From contig LR590083.2 in the NCBI GenBank assembly GCA_901457705.2, positions 558,001 to 622,000 on the forward strand: 64,000 bases of DNA, read 5' to 3'. Position numbers and translations under genes: made by a program. The DNA is from Beijerinckiaceae bacterium RH AL1 (GTDB lineage: Bacteria > Pseudomonadota > Alphaproteobacteria > Rhizobiales > Beijerinckiaceae). The notes beneath the pieces were generated by a model that made no database searches, was not told the DNA's origin, and worked only from the letters and a program-made list of their open reading frames with translations. Below are positions 52,731 to 61,917 of this stretch, one piece after another (the first letter of the stretch is position 1; every line of letters begins with the position of its first letter).

Positions 52731-52810
52731 GCGCGACAGTTCGTCCGCCGCCGAAGCATGAGCCCAAGGCCGCCTGCTAGACCGGCTCCGCACTCGAAGG
52801 AGACGATCTC

Positions 52811-54181
52811 GTGGACACGCAGGCGCCTCGCGCCAAAAGCTCGACCGTGCGCTGGACGACGCTGGCGACCAGCTTCGGCTTCGCGCTCGTCCAGCTCGAC
52901 GTCACCATCGTCAACGTCGCCCTGCCGCGCATCGGCGAAAGCCTGCGCAACGGGACGGCCGGGCTGCAGTGGGTGGTCGACGCCTACGCGCTCGTCTTCG
53001 CGGCGCTGCTGCTGACGGCGGGCTACCTCGGCGACCGTTTCGGCGCGCGGAAGGTCTATCTCGGCGGCCTGGCGCTGTTCGCTCTCGCCTCGCTCGCCTG
53101 CGGTCTGGCGCCCGGCGCCGCAGCCCTGATCGCCGGCCGCATCCTGCAGGGCGTCGGCGCGGCGGCGATGCTGCCGGCGTCGCTGACGCTGCTCAACCAT
53201 GCCGCCGGTCACGATGCGAAGCTGAGGGCGCAGGCCGTCGGCTGGTGGACGGCGGCCGGCAGCATCACCATCGCCGCCGGCCCGGTCGTCGGTGGCCTCG
53301 TCCTCGCGGTGGCGAGCTGGCGCATGATCTTCCTCGTCAACCTGCCGGTCTGCCTTCTCGGCGCGGTGCTGACGCTGCGGGTGCCGGAGACGGAGCGCCG
53401 GCCGGGCGGTCGCGGCTTCGATGTCCTCGGGCAGATCCTCGGCATCGTCGCGCTGGCGGCGCTGGTCGGCGCGGTGACCGAGGCCAAGCCGCTCGGCATC
53501 GGCGATCCGCGGGTGCTGGCGCTGTTCGCCGCGGGCGTCGCCGCCGGCCTCGGCTTCGTCGTCGCGGAATCGCGCGTCGCGGCGCCGATGCTGCCGCTGA
53601 AGCTTTTTCGCGCGCCGGGGTTCGCCGTCTGCGTCGTCTACGGCATGGTGGCGAACCTCACCTACTACGGCATCGTCTTCGTCCTCAGCCTCTACCTGCA
53701 GCAGGGGCTCGGCTACAGCCCGGCGAAGGCCGGTCTCGCCTTCCTGCCGCTCACCGCCACCTTCTTCGTCGTCAACGTGGCGAGCGGCACGCTGGTCGGC
53801 CGCTTCGGCTCGCGGCTGCCGATGGTCGGCGGCGCGCTCTGCGATGCGCTCGGCTTTGCGCTGCTGCTGACGCTCGGCGCGCACTCTGCCTTCGCCGCGC
53901 TCGTCGTGCCGTTCGTGCTGATGCCGGCCGGCATGGGCACCGGCGTGCCGGCGATGACGACGGCGGTGCTCGCCGGCGTCGACAAGGCGCTGTCCGGCGT
54001 CGCCTCCGCCACGCTGAATGCGGCGCGCCAGGCCGGCGGGGCGATGGGCGTCGCGCTGTTCGGGGCGCTGGCCGGGGAGGGGCACGTCGTGGCGGGGCTG
54101 CACGCCTCGGCGATGTCGGCGGTGGCGCTCCTCGTGGCGATCGCCATCGCCGCGGCGATCCTGGTGCCGCGGCGGCGCTGA
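52811..54181 (+). CDS. MFS transporter, DHA2 (EmrB/QacA) type
   Basis: This 456-residue protein has about 14 hydrophobic segments expected of the DHA2 drug-H+ antiporter family. Motif A between TM2 and TM3 is GYLGDRFGARKVYLGG, and motif C-like GSITIAAGPVVGGLVLA occurs in TM5. QLDVTIVNVALPRIGESL in TM1 is the family's D1 motif. A GTG start at 52811 follows GGAGAC. It exports drugs or other small amphipathic compounds; the substrate is unknown. It is 80 bases after the HAD gene and 39 before pheA. Confidence 0.93.
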   Translation: MDTQAPRAKSSTVRWTTLATSFGFALVQLDVTIVNVALPRIGESLRNGTAGLQWVVDAYALVFAALLLTAGYLGDRFGARKVYLGGLALFALASLACGLAPGAAALIAGRILQGVGAAAMLPASLTLLNHAAGHDAKLRAQAVGWWTAAGSITIAAGPVVGGLVLAVASWRMIFLVNLPVCLLGAVLTLRVPETERRPGGRGFDVLGQILGIVALAALVGAVTEAKPLGIGDPRVLALFAAGVAAGLGFVVAESRVAAPMLPLKLFRAPGFAVCVVYGMVANLTYYGIVFVLSLYLQQGLGYSPAKAGLAFLPLTATFFVVNVASGTLVGRFGSRLPMVGGALCDALGFALLLTLGAHSAFAALVVPFVLMPAGMGTGVPAMTTAVLAGVDKALSGVASATLNAARQAGGAMGVALFGALAGEGHVVAGLHASAMSAVALLVAIAIAAAILVPRRR

Positions 54182-54220
54182 GCCCTACCGTCGGCGGCGA
54201 TTTCGGTTCATAGAGCCGGC

Positions 54221-55134
54221 ATGAGCAACAAGATCATCGCCTTCCAGGGCGAGCCCGGCGCCAACTCGCACATCGCCTGCCAGGAGGCCTATCCGAGCTG
54301 GACGCCGCTGCCCTGCGCCACCTTCGAGGATGCGCTCGCCGCCGTCGCCGAGGGGCGCGCCGCGCTCGCTATGATCCCGATCGAGAACACGATTGCCGGC
54401 CGCGTCGCCGACATCCACACGCTGCTGCCGGCCTCGGCCTCTTCATCGTCGCCGAGTACTTCCTGCCGATCCATTTCCACCTCATGGCGCTGAAGGGGGC
54501 CACGGCGGACGGCTTGACGAGTGTCTACAGCCACGTCCATGCGCTCGGGCAATGCCGCAAGGCGATCCGCGCGCGCGGCCTGAAGCCCGTCGTGACGGCG
54601 GACACCGCAGGCTCGGCGCGCGAGGTGGCGGAGTGGGGCGACCCGACGCGCGCCTCGATCGCGCCGCGGCTCGCCGCCGAGATCTACGGGCTCGACATCG
54701 TCGCCGAGCACATCGAGGACGAGAGCCACAACACCACCCGCTTCGTCGTGCTGTCGCCGGTGCCGCAATGGCCCGAGGCCGGGACGACCCCTACCGTCAC
54801 GACCTTCGTCTTCCGCGTGCGCAACGTGCCGGCGGCGCTCTACAAGGCGCTCGGTGGTTTTGCGACCAACGGCGTCAACATGACCAAGCTCGAGAGCTAC
54901 ATGGTCGACGGCGCCTTCACCGCGACGCAGTTTCTGGCCGACGTCGACGGGCACCCCTACAGCCCGGGCCTGGCGCGGGCGCTCGAGGAGCTGGCCTTCT
55001 TCTGCAAGGAGATCCGCGTGCTCGGCGTCTACCCCGCGCATCCCGAGCGGCTGCGCGCCAACGGCCACGCCGACCTCGAGCCCGCCGGCCCGGGGATGCC
55101 GTCGATGCCGGACTACGCGCAGGCGTTCCGGTAG
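54221..55134 (+). pseudogene. pheA: Prephenate dehydratase, frameshifted near 54436
   Basis: Two frames together encode a 304-residue prephenate dehydratase, which makes phenylpyruvate for phenylalanine synthesis. The first frame has AFQGEPGANSHIACQEA, IPIENTIAGRV and DIHTLLP; after the break GLFIVAEYFLPIHFHLM, then ESHNTTRFVVLS and an ACT domain (GFATNGVNMTKLESYMVDG) for feedback by phenylalanine. The break is at CTCGGCCTC (54434-54441 region); one added G (CTCGGGCCTC) restores it, and 914 plus one equals 305 codons. In an organism without a second pheA a true frameshift would cause phenylalanine need, so a base-calling error is likely. Confidence 0.88.
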
Positions 55135-55149
55135 CGGGCGCCGGGCGGG

Positions 55150-56025
55150 ATGGCGTCGCCCCGGCTTCGTCCCGCCGCCGTCGCGGTAGGCTGCGGCGCC
55201 GGCCTCGCCGCCCTCGCCTGGCTTGCCGGGACGATCGCGGTGGCCGCCCCCAGCCTGACCCGCCGGCGCGGGCGGCCGAACCCCGCCGACGTGCGGATCG
55301 AAAGCCTCGACGGCCTATCGCTCGCCGCGACCTATCTGCCGGGCGCGGGGGCCGAGGCGCCCGGCGTGCTCATCGTCCATGGCGTCGCCGCGTCGCGGCG
55401 GGATGCACGAGCCAACGCCGACTGGCTTGCGGCGCAGGGCTACGCCGTGCTGGCGATCGACCTGCGCGGCCACGGCGGCTCCGATGCGGCGGCGTGCGGC
55501 TACGGCTGGAGCGAGGCGCAGGACGTTCACGCCGCGCTCGCCTGGCTGCGGCAACGGCATCCGGGCGCCCGCGTGGCGGTCGTCGGCGTCTCGATGGGCG
55601 GCGCCGCGACGCTGATCGGGCCGCATGGGCCCGTCCAGGCCGACGCCTTCGTGCTGCAGGGCGTCTACGCGACGTTCCGCGACACGGTGCGCAGCCGCAT
55701 CGCGCCCGCCGGCGGGGTCGGGCTCGCGTGGCTGCTCGAGCCGCTGCTGTCGCTGCAGACGCGGCCGCGGCTCGGCGTGTGGCCGTCGCGCCTCTCGCCG
55801 CTGGCCGCCGCGCGCCGCGTCACATGCCCGGTCCTCGTCATCGGCGGCGAGGCCGACGTCTTCACGCCGCCGGCCGAGACGCGGCGGCTCTTCGAGGCCT
55901 TCGCCGGGCCGAAGTCGCTCTGGCTGGCGCCGGGCCTCGGCCACAACGGCGTCTCGACGACCACGCGCCAGGACTATCGCGATCACCTGCTCGCGTTTCT
56001 CAGAGGGGCGATCGGCGTCCCCTAG
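55150..56025 (+). CDS. Alpha/beta hydrolase with N-terminal membrane segment
   Basis: A 291-residue protein with an N-terminal hydrophobic segment (VGCGAGLAALAWLAGTIAVAA) and an alpha/beta hydrolase domain: LIVHGVAASRRD, DLRGHGGSD, the nucleophile elbow VVGVSMGGAATL, then GEADVFTPP and GLGHNGV with the catalytic His. The G-x-S-x-G here is GVSMG. The fold is common to esterases and acyl-aminoacyl peptidase-like proteins. It follows pheA by 15 bases but its function is probably unrelated. The substrate is unknown. Confidence 0.88.
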   Translation: MASPRLRPAAVAVGCGAGLAALAWLAGTIAVAAPSLTRRRGRPNPADVRIESLDGLSLAATYLPGAGAEAPGVLIVHGVAASRRDARANADWLAAQGYAVLAIDLRGHGGSDAAACGYGWSEAQDVHAALAWLRQRHPGARVAVVGVSMGGAATLIGPHGPVQADAFVLQGVYATFRDTVRSRIAPAGGVGLAWLLEPLLSLQTRPRLGVWPSRLSPLAAARRVTCPVLVIGGEADVFTPPAETRRLFEAFAGPKSLWLAPGLGHNGVSTTTRQDYRDHLLAFLRGAIGVP

Positions 56026-56035
56026 GGCGTTCGCG

Positions 56036-56653
56036 TCAGGACGCGTGCATCTCGACGGCGAGCCGGATCAGGTCGCTGGTGCGGTCGACGAGCAGCTTGT
56101 GCTTGATCGAGGTGCAGGTGTTGGCGACCGTCTTGTAGGAGATGCCGAGCGCATCGGCGATCTCGGAGAGGCCTTTGCCCTTGGCGAGCAGGCGCATGAT
56201 GTCGAGCTCGCGCGGCGACAGCGGCTTGCCGGAATCATCCGAGCCCAGAACGTTGACGGCGAGGTCGGCCGCAAGCTCGCGCTCGACGTACTTGCCGCCG
56301 GCCATCACGGTGCGGATCGCCTCGACGAGCTCCTCGGCGCCGGCGCTCTTCGAGATGTAGCCCTTGGCGCCGGCCTGCAGGGCGCGGGCGACGTAGAGCG
56401 GCGTCGTGTGCATCGAGAAGATCAGGACCTTGGTCTTGGGGTCCTCGATCAGCAGCCGGCGCAGGAGATCGAGGCCGCCGGAGCCCGGCAGGTTGAGGTC
56501 GAGGATCACCACCTCCGGCTTCTCGGCGCGGAAGACGGTGAGGGCCTCGCGGCCGGTCTGCGCCTCGATCAGCGTCGCCTCGATCGACACGGAGAGCAGC
56601 CGCCGCACGCCCTCCCGCACCACGGCGTGATCGTCGACGAGCAGGAGCTTCAT
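56036..56653 (-). CDS. NarL/FixJ family response regulator
   Basis: This 205-residue protein has a receiver domain (LLLVDDHAVVREGVRRLL, phosphoacceptor Asp near residue 52 in VVILDLNLPG, FSMHT, and a conserved Lys in YISKSA) and a C-terminal LuxR-type HTH (LSPRELDIMRLLAKGKGLSEIADALGISYKTV). It is transcribed after the sensor kinase gene with a four-base overlap (ATGA). Phosphotransfer from that kinase is therefore the likely trigger. The regulated genes are unknown. Divergent rpoH lies beyond the kinase. Confidence 0.93.
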   Translation of the reverse strand: MKLLLVDDHAVVREGVRRLLSVSIEATLIEAQTGREALTVFRAEKPEVVILDLNLPGSGGLDLLRRLLIEDPKTKVLIFSMHTTPLYVARALQAGAKGYISKSAGAEELVEAIRTVMAGGKYVERELAADLAVNVLGSDDSGKPLSPRELDIMRLLAKGKGLSEIADALGISYKTVANTCTSIKHKLLVDRTSDLIRLAVEMHAS

Positions 56654-58008
56654 GCGGGCATTTCCAGGGACTGCGAGGGTTCGATGGGCCGGCGCTGGCG
56701 GATCGGCAGGCGCGCCTCGACGCGGGCCCCGCGGCCGCTCGCGCGGTTGGCGACCCGCAACGTGCCGCCGACGGCGCGGACGCGCTCCTGCATGCCGGTG
56801 AGGCCGAAGCCGAAGGTCGGGGCGGGCCCGGAAAAGCCCTTGCCGTCGTCCTCGACGAGGATCGTCGCCTGCTCGTCGTCGGCGTCGATCGTCACCTCGA
56901 TGGTCGTCGGCGCGCCGTGGCGGATGGCGTTCGAGAAGGATTCCTGCACCACGCGGAACGCGACGGCGTCGAGCGGCGGGTCGATCGGATCGCCCGACAC
57001 CTCGATCTCGAAGGCGATGCCCGGCTGGCGGCTGCGCCAGAAGGCGACGAGGTTGTCGATCGCGCCGGGCAGGCCGAGGTCGAGCAGGGCGCCGGGCGCA
57101 AGGCGGCGCAGCACGTCCTTCAGGTGGTGCTGCATGTGCCGCACGGCTTCCGCGATCGCCTCGGCGCGGGGGCCGACGGCGTCGCTCTCGCCCTTGGCCA
57201 GGAACTGCCGGATCATCGCAGCGTCGGCGCCGACGCTGAACAGGAACGGCGCGACGTCGTCGTGGAGGTCGCGCGCCAGCTCGGCGCGTTCCTCCTCCTG
57301 CAGGTTGAGGATCTGCTCGTTCAGCGCCCGGTTCTGGTGGCCCATCTCCTCGAGGCGCGAGGCCATGCGGTTGAAGCCGTCGCGCAAAGGCTCGAGCTCG
57401 GCCGCGACGGGCGCGGCGAGGCGGGTCGAGTAGTCGCCGGATCCGATGCGGTTCAGCGCCTGGCCGATCTCGCGCAGGGGCGCCAGGCCCGCCTTCACGG
57501 TGGCGAAGGCGAGCACCAGCACCATCGCGAAGAAGAACGCCAGGATCGTCAGCGTGAGGCGCGTGTCGCTCCACGCCTCGGCGACCTCGTTGTGCGAATC
57601 TGTCTGCAGGATCAGGCGGCCGACGCCGGCGAGCGCCGGCGGCAGCGGCAGCTCGAGGCGCTCCGGCGCGGCATGCACGAGATCGTAGAACCAGCCCGGC
57701 GCCGCCTCCTCGGGCGCCAGCGGCCGGGATTGGGCCAGCACCGCGCCGTCGGGCGCCTCGACGCGGGCGCGCAGGTGGCGGTCGCCGTCGAAGTCGGCGA
57801 CGATGCCGCGCAGGACCTCGGCAGGGTCGGCGACCGGGCCCGGCACGTCGAGCGAGTGCCGCGCCGAATCCGCGCCGACGTTCAGCGCCGCCTGCGTCTC
57901 GGTGCGGACCTTCGAGAGGACGTGGCTATATGTCAGCCCGAGCCCTATCGCGAGGCTGAGCACCAGGACGAGCGAGAAAGACAGCGCCAGACGGCGTTGG
58001 ATCGTCAT
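56650..58008 (-). CDS. Sensor histidine kinase (HisKA_3 type)
   Basis: A 452-residue inner-membrane kinase. Two transmembrane segments (LALSFSLVLVLSLAIGLGL near 7-25 and LTILAFFFAMVLVLAFATV near 180) frame a roughly 150-residue periplasmic sensor. A HAMP linker follows, then the HisKA_3 dimerisation box with the phospho-His in LARDLHDDVAPFL and an HATPase domain (SNAIRHG N-box, VEDDGKGF G1, FGFGLTGMQERV G2). ATG 58008 (MTIQRRL) was chosen; upstream extension contains unlikely low-complexity sequence. It pairs with the response regulator by ATGA overlap. The stimulus is unknown. Confidence 0.92.
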   Translation of the reverse strand: MTIQRRLALSFSLVLVLSLAIGLGLTYSHVLSKVRTETQAALNVGADSARHSLDVPGPVADPAEVLRGIVADFDGDRHLRARVEAPDGAVLAQSRPLAPEEAAPGWFYDLVHAAPERLELPLPPALAGVGRLILQTDSHNEVAEAWSDTRLTLTILAFFFAMVLVLAFATVKAGLAPLREIGQALNRIGSGDYSTRLAAPVAAELEPLRDGFNRMASRLEEMGHQNRALNEQILNLQEEERAELARDLHDDVAPFLFSVGADAAMIRQFLAKGESDAVGPRAEAIAEAVRHMQHHLKDVLRRLAPGALLDLGLPGAIDNLVAFWRSRQPGIAFEIEVSGDPIDPPLDAVAFRVVQESFSNAIRHGAPTTIEVTIDADDEQATILVEDDGKGFSGPAPTFGFGLTGMQERVRAVGGTLRVANRASGRGARVEARLPIRQRRPIEPSQSLEMPA

Positions 58009-58396
58009 TCGGGACGAGAGGGCCCTGCGGCGGCCGGTGAAGCCCGACCCGCTGCAATGACACCACAATTTTCCGCGGCACACATCGGGCAAAACTTCCC
58101 TCTGCCGCGGCATGGTCACCGGACCGGCGCGCTTGGGTCGGCCAGCAAGGCCATGCGCGGAACGCATGCCTATCGCGGCACTGGCGCGTGCAACCGAAAC
58201 GATCGGTACGGATTTTCCAGCGGACAGACGCGAGGCGCGCGTAACCGGTCGCTAGACCTTGCGTATTTGTAATGCCGAGCAAGACTCGCCGACCCTTATA
58301 ACCGGCCGACGAATGTCCACATAATCGAGTTGCGCCGCTGACGGCAACGTGGCGGTGCAAGCGGGCCTGCCGGTTCGGAGGCCCCGAGGAGGACGA
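58009..58396. other. Divergent intergenic region between sensor kinase and rpoH
   Basis: This 388-base region contains no convincing gene. It must hold the kinase promoter on one side and the rpoH promoter on the other. An AT-rich CCCTTATAA near 58290 could be an rpoH -10 element, but I cannot fix a -35 partner. The sequence GCGCGGAACGCATGCC near 58155 resembles a general-stress -35 (GGAAC) without a matching CGTT. Nothing stronger is seen. Confidence 0.4.
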
Positions 58397-59305
58397 ATGG
58401 CTGCTGCCCTACCCATGATCTCGAGCGAGAGCGGGCTCTCCCGCTATCTCAACGAGATCCGCAAGTTTCCCATGCTCCAGCCGGAGCAGGAATACATGCT
58501 CGCCAAGCGCTGGCGCGAGCATGAGGATCCCGATGCCGCGCACAAGCTGGTCACCTCGCATCTGCGTCTCGTCGCGAAGATCGCGATGGGCTACCGCGGC
58601 TACGGATTGCCGATCGGCGAGGTGATTTCCGAAGGCAACGTCGGCCTGATGCAGGCCGTGAAGCGCTTCGAGCCCGACAAGGGCTTCCGCCTGGCGACGT
58701 ACGCTATGTGGTGGATCCGCGCATCCATACAAGAGTACATCTTGAGGTCGTGGTCGCTCGTGAAGATGGGCACCACTGCGAGCCAGAAGAAGCTGTTCTT
58801 CAACCTGCGCAAGGCGAAGAGCCAGATCTCGGCGCTGGAGGAGGGTGATCTCCGCCCCGACCAGGTCGACGTCATCGCGACTCGCCTCGGCGTGTCGAAG
58901 CAGGACGTCATCGACATGAACCGCCGCATGTCCGGCGATGCCTCGCTCAACGCGCCGCTGCGCGAGGAGGGCGAAGGCGAGTGGCAGGACTGGCTGGTCG
59001 ACGAGTCGTCGAGCCAGGAGAACCTGCTCGCCGACCGCGAGGAGACCGACAATCGCCTCGTGGCCCTGCGCAGCGCGCTCGGCGTGCTGAACGACCGCGA
59101 GCGTCGCATCTTCGAGGCGCGTCGCCTGTCGGACGACCCGATCACGCTCGAGGAGCTGTCGGACGAGTTCGACATCTCGCGCGAGCGCGTGCGGCAGATC
59201 GAGGTGCGCGCCTTCGAGAAGGTCCAGGCCGCCGTGAAGAGCGGCATGGCGACGATCGAGTCGCTGCCGCCGAAGGCGCCGCAGGTCACGCACGCGGCAA
59301 TGTGA
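58397..59305 (+). CDS. rpoH: RNA polymerase sigma-32 (heat-shock) factor RpoH
   Basis: RpoH directs RNA polymerase to heat-shock promoters. The 302-residue product contains region 2 (SHLRLVAKIAMGYRGYGLP, GFRLATYAMWWIRASIQEYIL), the diagnostic RpoH box QKKLFFNLR at residues 130-138, which separates it from RpoD, and region 4 with the HTH EELSDEFDISRERVRQIEVRA. GAGGAGG lies close before ATG 58397. Many Rhizobiales carry two or three rpoH copies; which one this is cannot be told. A good terminator follows at 59331. Confidence 0.96.
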   Translation: MAAALPMISSESGLSRYLNEIRKFPMLQPEQEYMLAKRWREHEDPDAAHKLVTSHLRLVAKIAMGYRGYGLPIGEVISEGNVGLMQAVKRFEPDKGFRLATYAMWWIRASIQEYILRSWSLVKMGTTASQKKLFFNLRKAKSQISALEEGDLRPDQVDVIATRLGVSKQDVIDMNRRMSGDASLNAPLREEGEGEWQDWLVDESSSQENLLADREETDNRLVALRSALGVLNDRERRIFEARRLSDDPITLEELSDEFDISRERVRQIEVRAFEKVQAAVKSGMATIESLPPKAPQVTHAAM

Positions 59306-59330
59306 GACGCGTTTGCGGAGTACGACTTCG

Positions 59331-59354
59331 AAAGGCGGCCGCAGGGCCGCCTTT
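59331..59354 (+). terminator. Rho-independent-type terminator after rpoH
   Basis: AAAGGCGGCC-GCAG-GGCCGCCTTT forms a ten-base perfect stem 25 bases after the rpoH stop, followed by CTCGTTT. The flanking A- and T-tracts are within the stem. It is likely to end rpoH transcription. Confidence 0.82.
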
Positions 59355-59396
59355 CTCGTTTCTGAGCCGAAGCGGCGCCGCCGTCGTGTGACGCGC

Positions 59397-59418
59397 TTAA
59401 CCCTTTCCTAAGGTTAAC
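59397..59418. promoter_or_regulatory. TTAACC/GGTTAA inverted repeat with a CtrA-like half
   Basis: TTAACC-CTTTCCTAA-GGTTAA lies 70 bases upstream of the glycosyltransferase gene. The left part reads TTAA-N7-CTAA, one base away from the CtrA consensus TTAA-N7-TTAA that controls flagellar genes in Alphaproteobacteria. CtrA control of this flagellar neighbourhood is plausible but unproven. Confidence 0.35.
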
Positions 59419-59487
59419 GGCGGATCGTGCGGGGCCGCCTGACGACGCCCGTCGGCCAGCCGGCCTCACGGCGTGGTCGGCTCGGCG

Positions 59488-61731
59488 ATGACATCAAGCA
59501 AATCCCGGCAGCTTCGGCGTCGGCACCCGGCGTCCGTGCCGCAGCCCGGCAAGGCGCTTTCCACCCTTTTCCAATCGGCCCTCGCCCATCACCAGAGCGG
59601 CGACTTCGTGGGCGCCGAGCACGGCTACCGCGCGCTGCTCGCCATCGACCCGAGCCAGGCGATGGTGTGGTCGAACCTCGCCGCCGTGCTGCACGAGACC
59701 GGGCGCAACGCCGAGGCGCTCCAGGCCTGCCGTGAGGCGCTGCGCCGCGTCCCCGATCATCTCAACGCGCAGCTCAACCTCGCCACGGCGCAGCAGTCGC
59801 TCGGCGACTTCGCCGCCGCCGCATCGACCTTCGAAGCCATCCTGACGCGGCATCCGCAGCGCGCCGACCTGCGCGCAAGCCTCGCCTTCGCGCTGGAGCG
59901 CTGCGAGCGCGGCGACGAGGCCGTGGCGATCTACGATCGGCTGCTTGAGGCCAACCCCCACGACGTGAAGCTCTGGAAGGCCAAGGCCGAAGCCGCGCAG
60001 CGTCTTCGCCGCCGCCCCGAGGCCATCGCCGCCTTCGCCGAGGTGGTGCGGCTGAAGCCGGACGACCCGTCAGCGCTGTCGAGCCTCGGCATCCTGCGGG
60101 CGATGCACTCGATCGACAACGATCTCGACGACGCCGCCGCGCTCTGCATCAAGGCGGCGATGCTCGAGCCGAGCTCGGGGCCGATCGTCAACAACCTCGG
60201 TGTCGTGCTCAACATGCGCGGCGAATGGGAGAACGCGCTGCTTGTGCTGCGCGAGCTTGTCGCGCAGCAGCCGACCTTCGCGCCCGCCCACAGCAACATC
60301 GGCTCGATCCTGTCCTCGCGCAGTCGCTACGACGAGGCGCAGGATGCCTTCGAGGAAGCCCTCCGGCTCGATCCCGATCTGTCGAGCGCGAAGATCGAGC
60401 TGACGAAGATCCGCCGGCACCTCTGCGACTGGACGACCGCCGACGCAGACGCGCGGACGATCCGCGGCATGGCCGGCGACGGCACCAACTTCATGATCGT
60501 CCTCATGGCGGTCTCGGCCTCCGGCGCGGAGCAGCTCGCCTACGCGCGCTCGGCGATGGCCGGATACCAGGGTCGGCGGCCGCGCCGCGCGATGGCTCCG
60601 GTCGAGAGCCGCCGCCTGCGCATCGGCTACATCTCGGCGGACTTTCGCGATCATCCGATCGGCCACCTGATGCCCGACGTGATCCGCTATCACGACCGCG
60701 AGCGCTTCGAGGTCTTCGGCTATTCGCTCGGCGCTGCCGAGATGGTCCCGCTGCGCGCGCGGTTCGCCGCGGCCTTCGATCACTTCATCGATCTCGACAA
60801 GATCTCCGATGCCGACGCCGCGACGCGGATCGTTCGGGATCAAATCGATATCCTGATCGACATCACCGGTCCGACCGCCGGCTCGCGCTTCGACATCCTC
60901 GCCGAACGCCCCGCACCTGTGCAGGTGTCGTTCCTCGGCCTGCCCGGCACATCGGGCTCGGACGCCTACGACTACATCGTCGCCGACCACTTCCTCGTGC
61001 CCGACGGATCGCAGCGCTTCTTCAGCGAGGCGGTCGTGCGCCTGCCGCACTGCTACCAGCCCAGCGACACGGCGCGGGCGCCGCTGGCGCCGCTGCCGAG
61101 CCGCGCGCAATGCGGCCTGCCGGAGCAAGGCTTCGTCTTCTGCAGCTTCAACAGCCCGGTGAAGATCACGCCCGAGATGTTCGACGTCTGGATGCGCCTG
61201 CTCCACGCCGTCGACGGCAGCGTGCTGTGGCTCTACTGCAAGGCGGATCGCGCCAAGCGCAACCTGCTGGCACGGGCGGCCGAGCGCGGCATCGCACCCG
61301 AGCGCATCGTCTTCGCGCCCGCGCTCGCCTTCGAGCCGTACCTGACGCGGATGACGCTCGCCGACCTGTTCCTCGACACGCATCCCTACGCGGCCGGCGC
61401 GACGTGCAACGACGTGCTTTGGGTCGGGGTGCCCGTCGTCACCTGCGTCGGCGAGACTTACGTCAGCCGGATGGCGGGAAGCCTGCTCTCGACGCTCGGC
61501 CTCGACGATCTCGTGACGACGTCGCTCGAGGCCTACGAGCGGATCGCCTTGCGGCTGGCGCGCGACCCCGAGGCGCTGCGCGCCGTGCGCGACAGGCTCG
61601 CCGCCGCGCGCGCCGACAGCCCGCTCTTCGACATGCCGCGCTTCACCCGGCACCTCGAAGCCGCCTACGCAGGAATGGCCGCGACCGCGAGCGACGGGCG
61701 CGAGCCCGCGGCGTTCGATGTCGAGGCGTAG
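59488..61731 (+). CDS. TPR-domain O-GlcNAc-transferase-like glycosyltransferase
   Basis: This roughly 747-residue protein has an N-terminal half of TPR repeats (for example ALAHHQSGDFVGAEHGYRAL, VWSNLAAVLHETGRNAEAL, AHSNIGSILSSRSRYDEAQ) and a C-terminal GT41/SPINDLY domain: LRIGYISADFRDHPIGHLM, DILIDITGPTAGSRFDIL, PVQVSFLGLPGTSGSDAYDY, FCSFNSPVKITPEMFD, and DLFLDTHPYAAGATCNDVLW. Such enzymes transfer sugars to protein Ser/Thr. It sits directly upstream of flagellin, so flagellin glycosylation is a reasonable inference. GTG at 59473 is an alternative start. Confidence 0.9.
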   Translation: MTSSKSRQLRRRHPASVPQPGKALSTLFQSALAHHQSGDFVGAEHGYRALLAIDPSQAMVWSNLAAVLHETGRNAEALQACREALRRVPDHLNAQLNLATAQQSLGDFAAAASTFEAILTRHPQRADLRASLAFALERCERGDEAVAIYDRLLEANPHDVKLWKAKAEAAQRLRRRPEAIAAFAEVVRLKPDDPSALSSLGILRAMHSIDNDLDDAAALCIKAAMLEPSSGPIVNNLGVVLNMRGEWENALLVLRELVAQQPTFAPAHSNIGSILSSRSRYDEAQDAFEEALRLDPDLSSAKIELTKIRRHLCDWTTADADARTIRGMAGDGTNFMIVLMAVSASGAEQLAYARSAMAGYQGRRPRRAMAPVESRRLRIGYISADFRDHPIGHLMPDVIRYHDRERFEVFGYSLGAAEMVPLRARFAAAFDHFIDLDKISDADAATRIVRDQIDILIDITGPTAGSRFDILAERPAPVQVSFLGLPGTSGSDAYDYIVADHFLVPDGSQRFFSEAVVRLPHCYQPSDTARAPLAPLPSRAQCGLPEQGFVFCSFNSPVKITPEMFDVWMRLLHAVDGSVLWLYCKADRAKRNLLARAAERGIAPERIVFAPALAFEPYLTRMTLADLFLDTHPYAAGATCNDVLWVGVPVVTCVGETYVSRMAGSLLSTLGLDDLVTTSLEAYERIALRLARDPEALRAVRDRLAAARADSPLFDMPRFTRHLEAAYAGMAATASDGREPAAFDVEA

Positions 61732-61917
61732 ATCGATCGTTAACCATGAATGGTGCGAGGGGTCGGGCCTTAACCTCTTGGCAGGCGCCGCAGCGTAACT
61801 TTTCTCGAACGCGAGGTTGGGCTGGCCCTAGGGGGGCGGCGCCAAGGGCATGATGCCGCTCTCGCGTGCCGGCTCGATCCGGACTGTCCCTAAACATCCA
61901 ATCCAGGGGCAAAATCC

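Noticed and set aside
58155-58200. A general-stress (EcfG) promoter before rpoH
   Set aside because: GGAAC is present but no CGTT lies 16-17 bases downstream.
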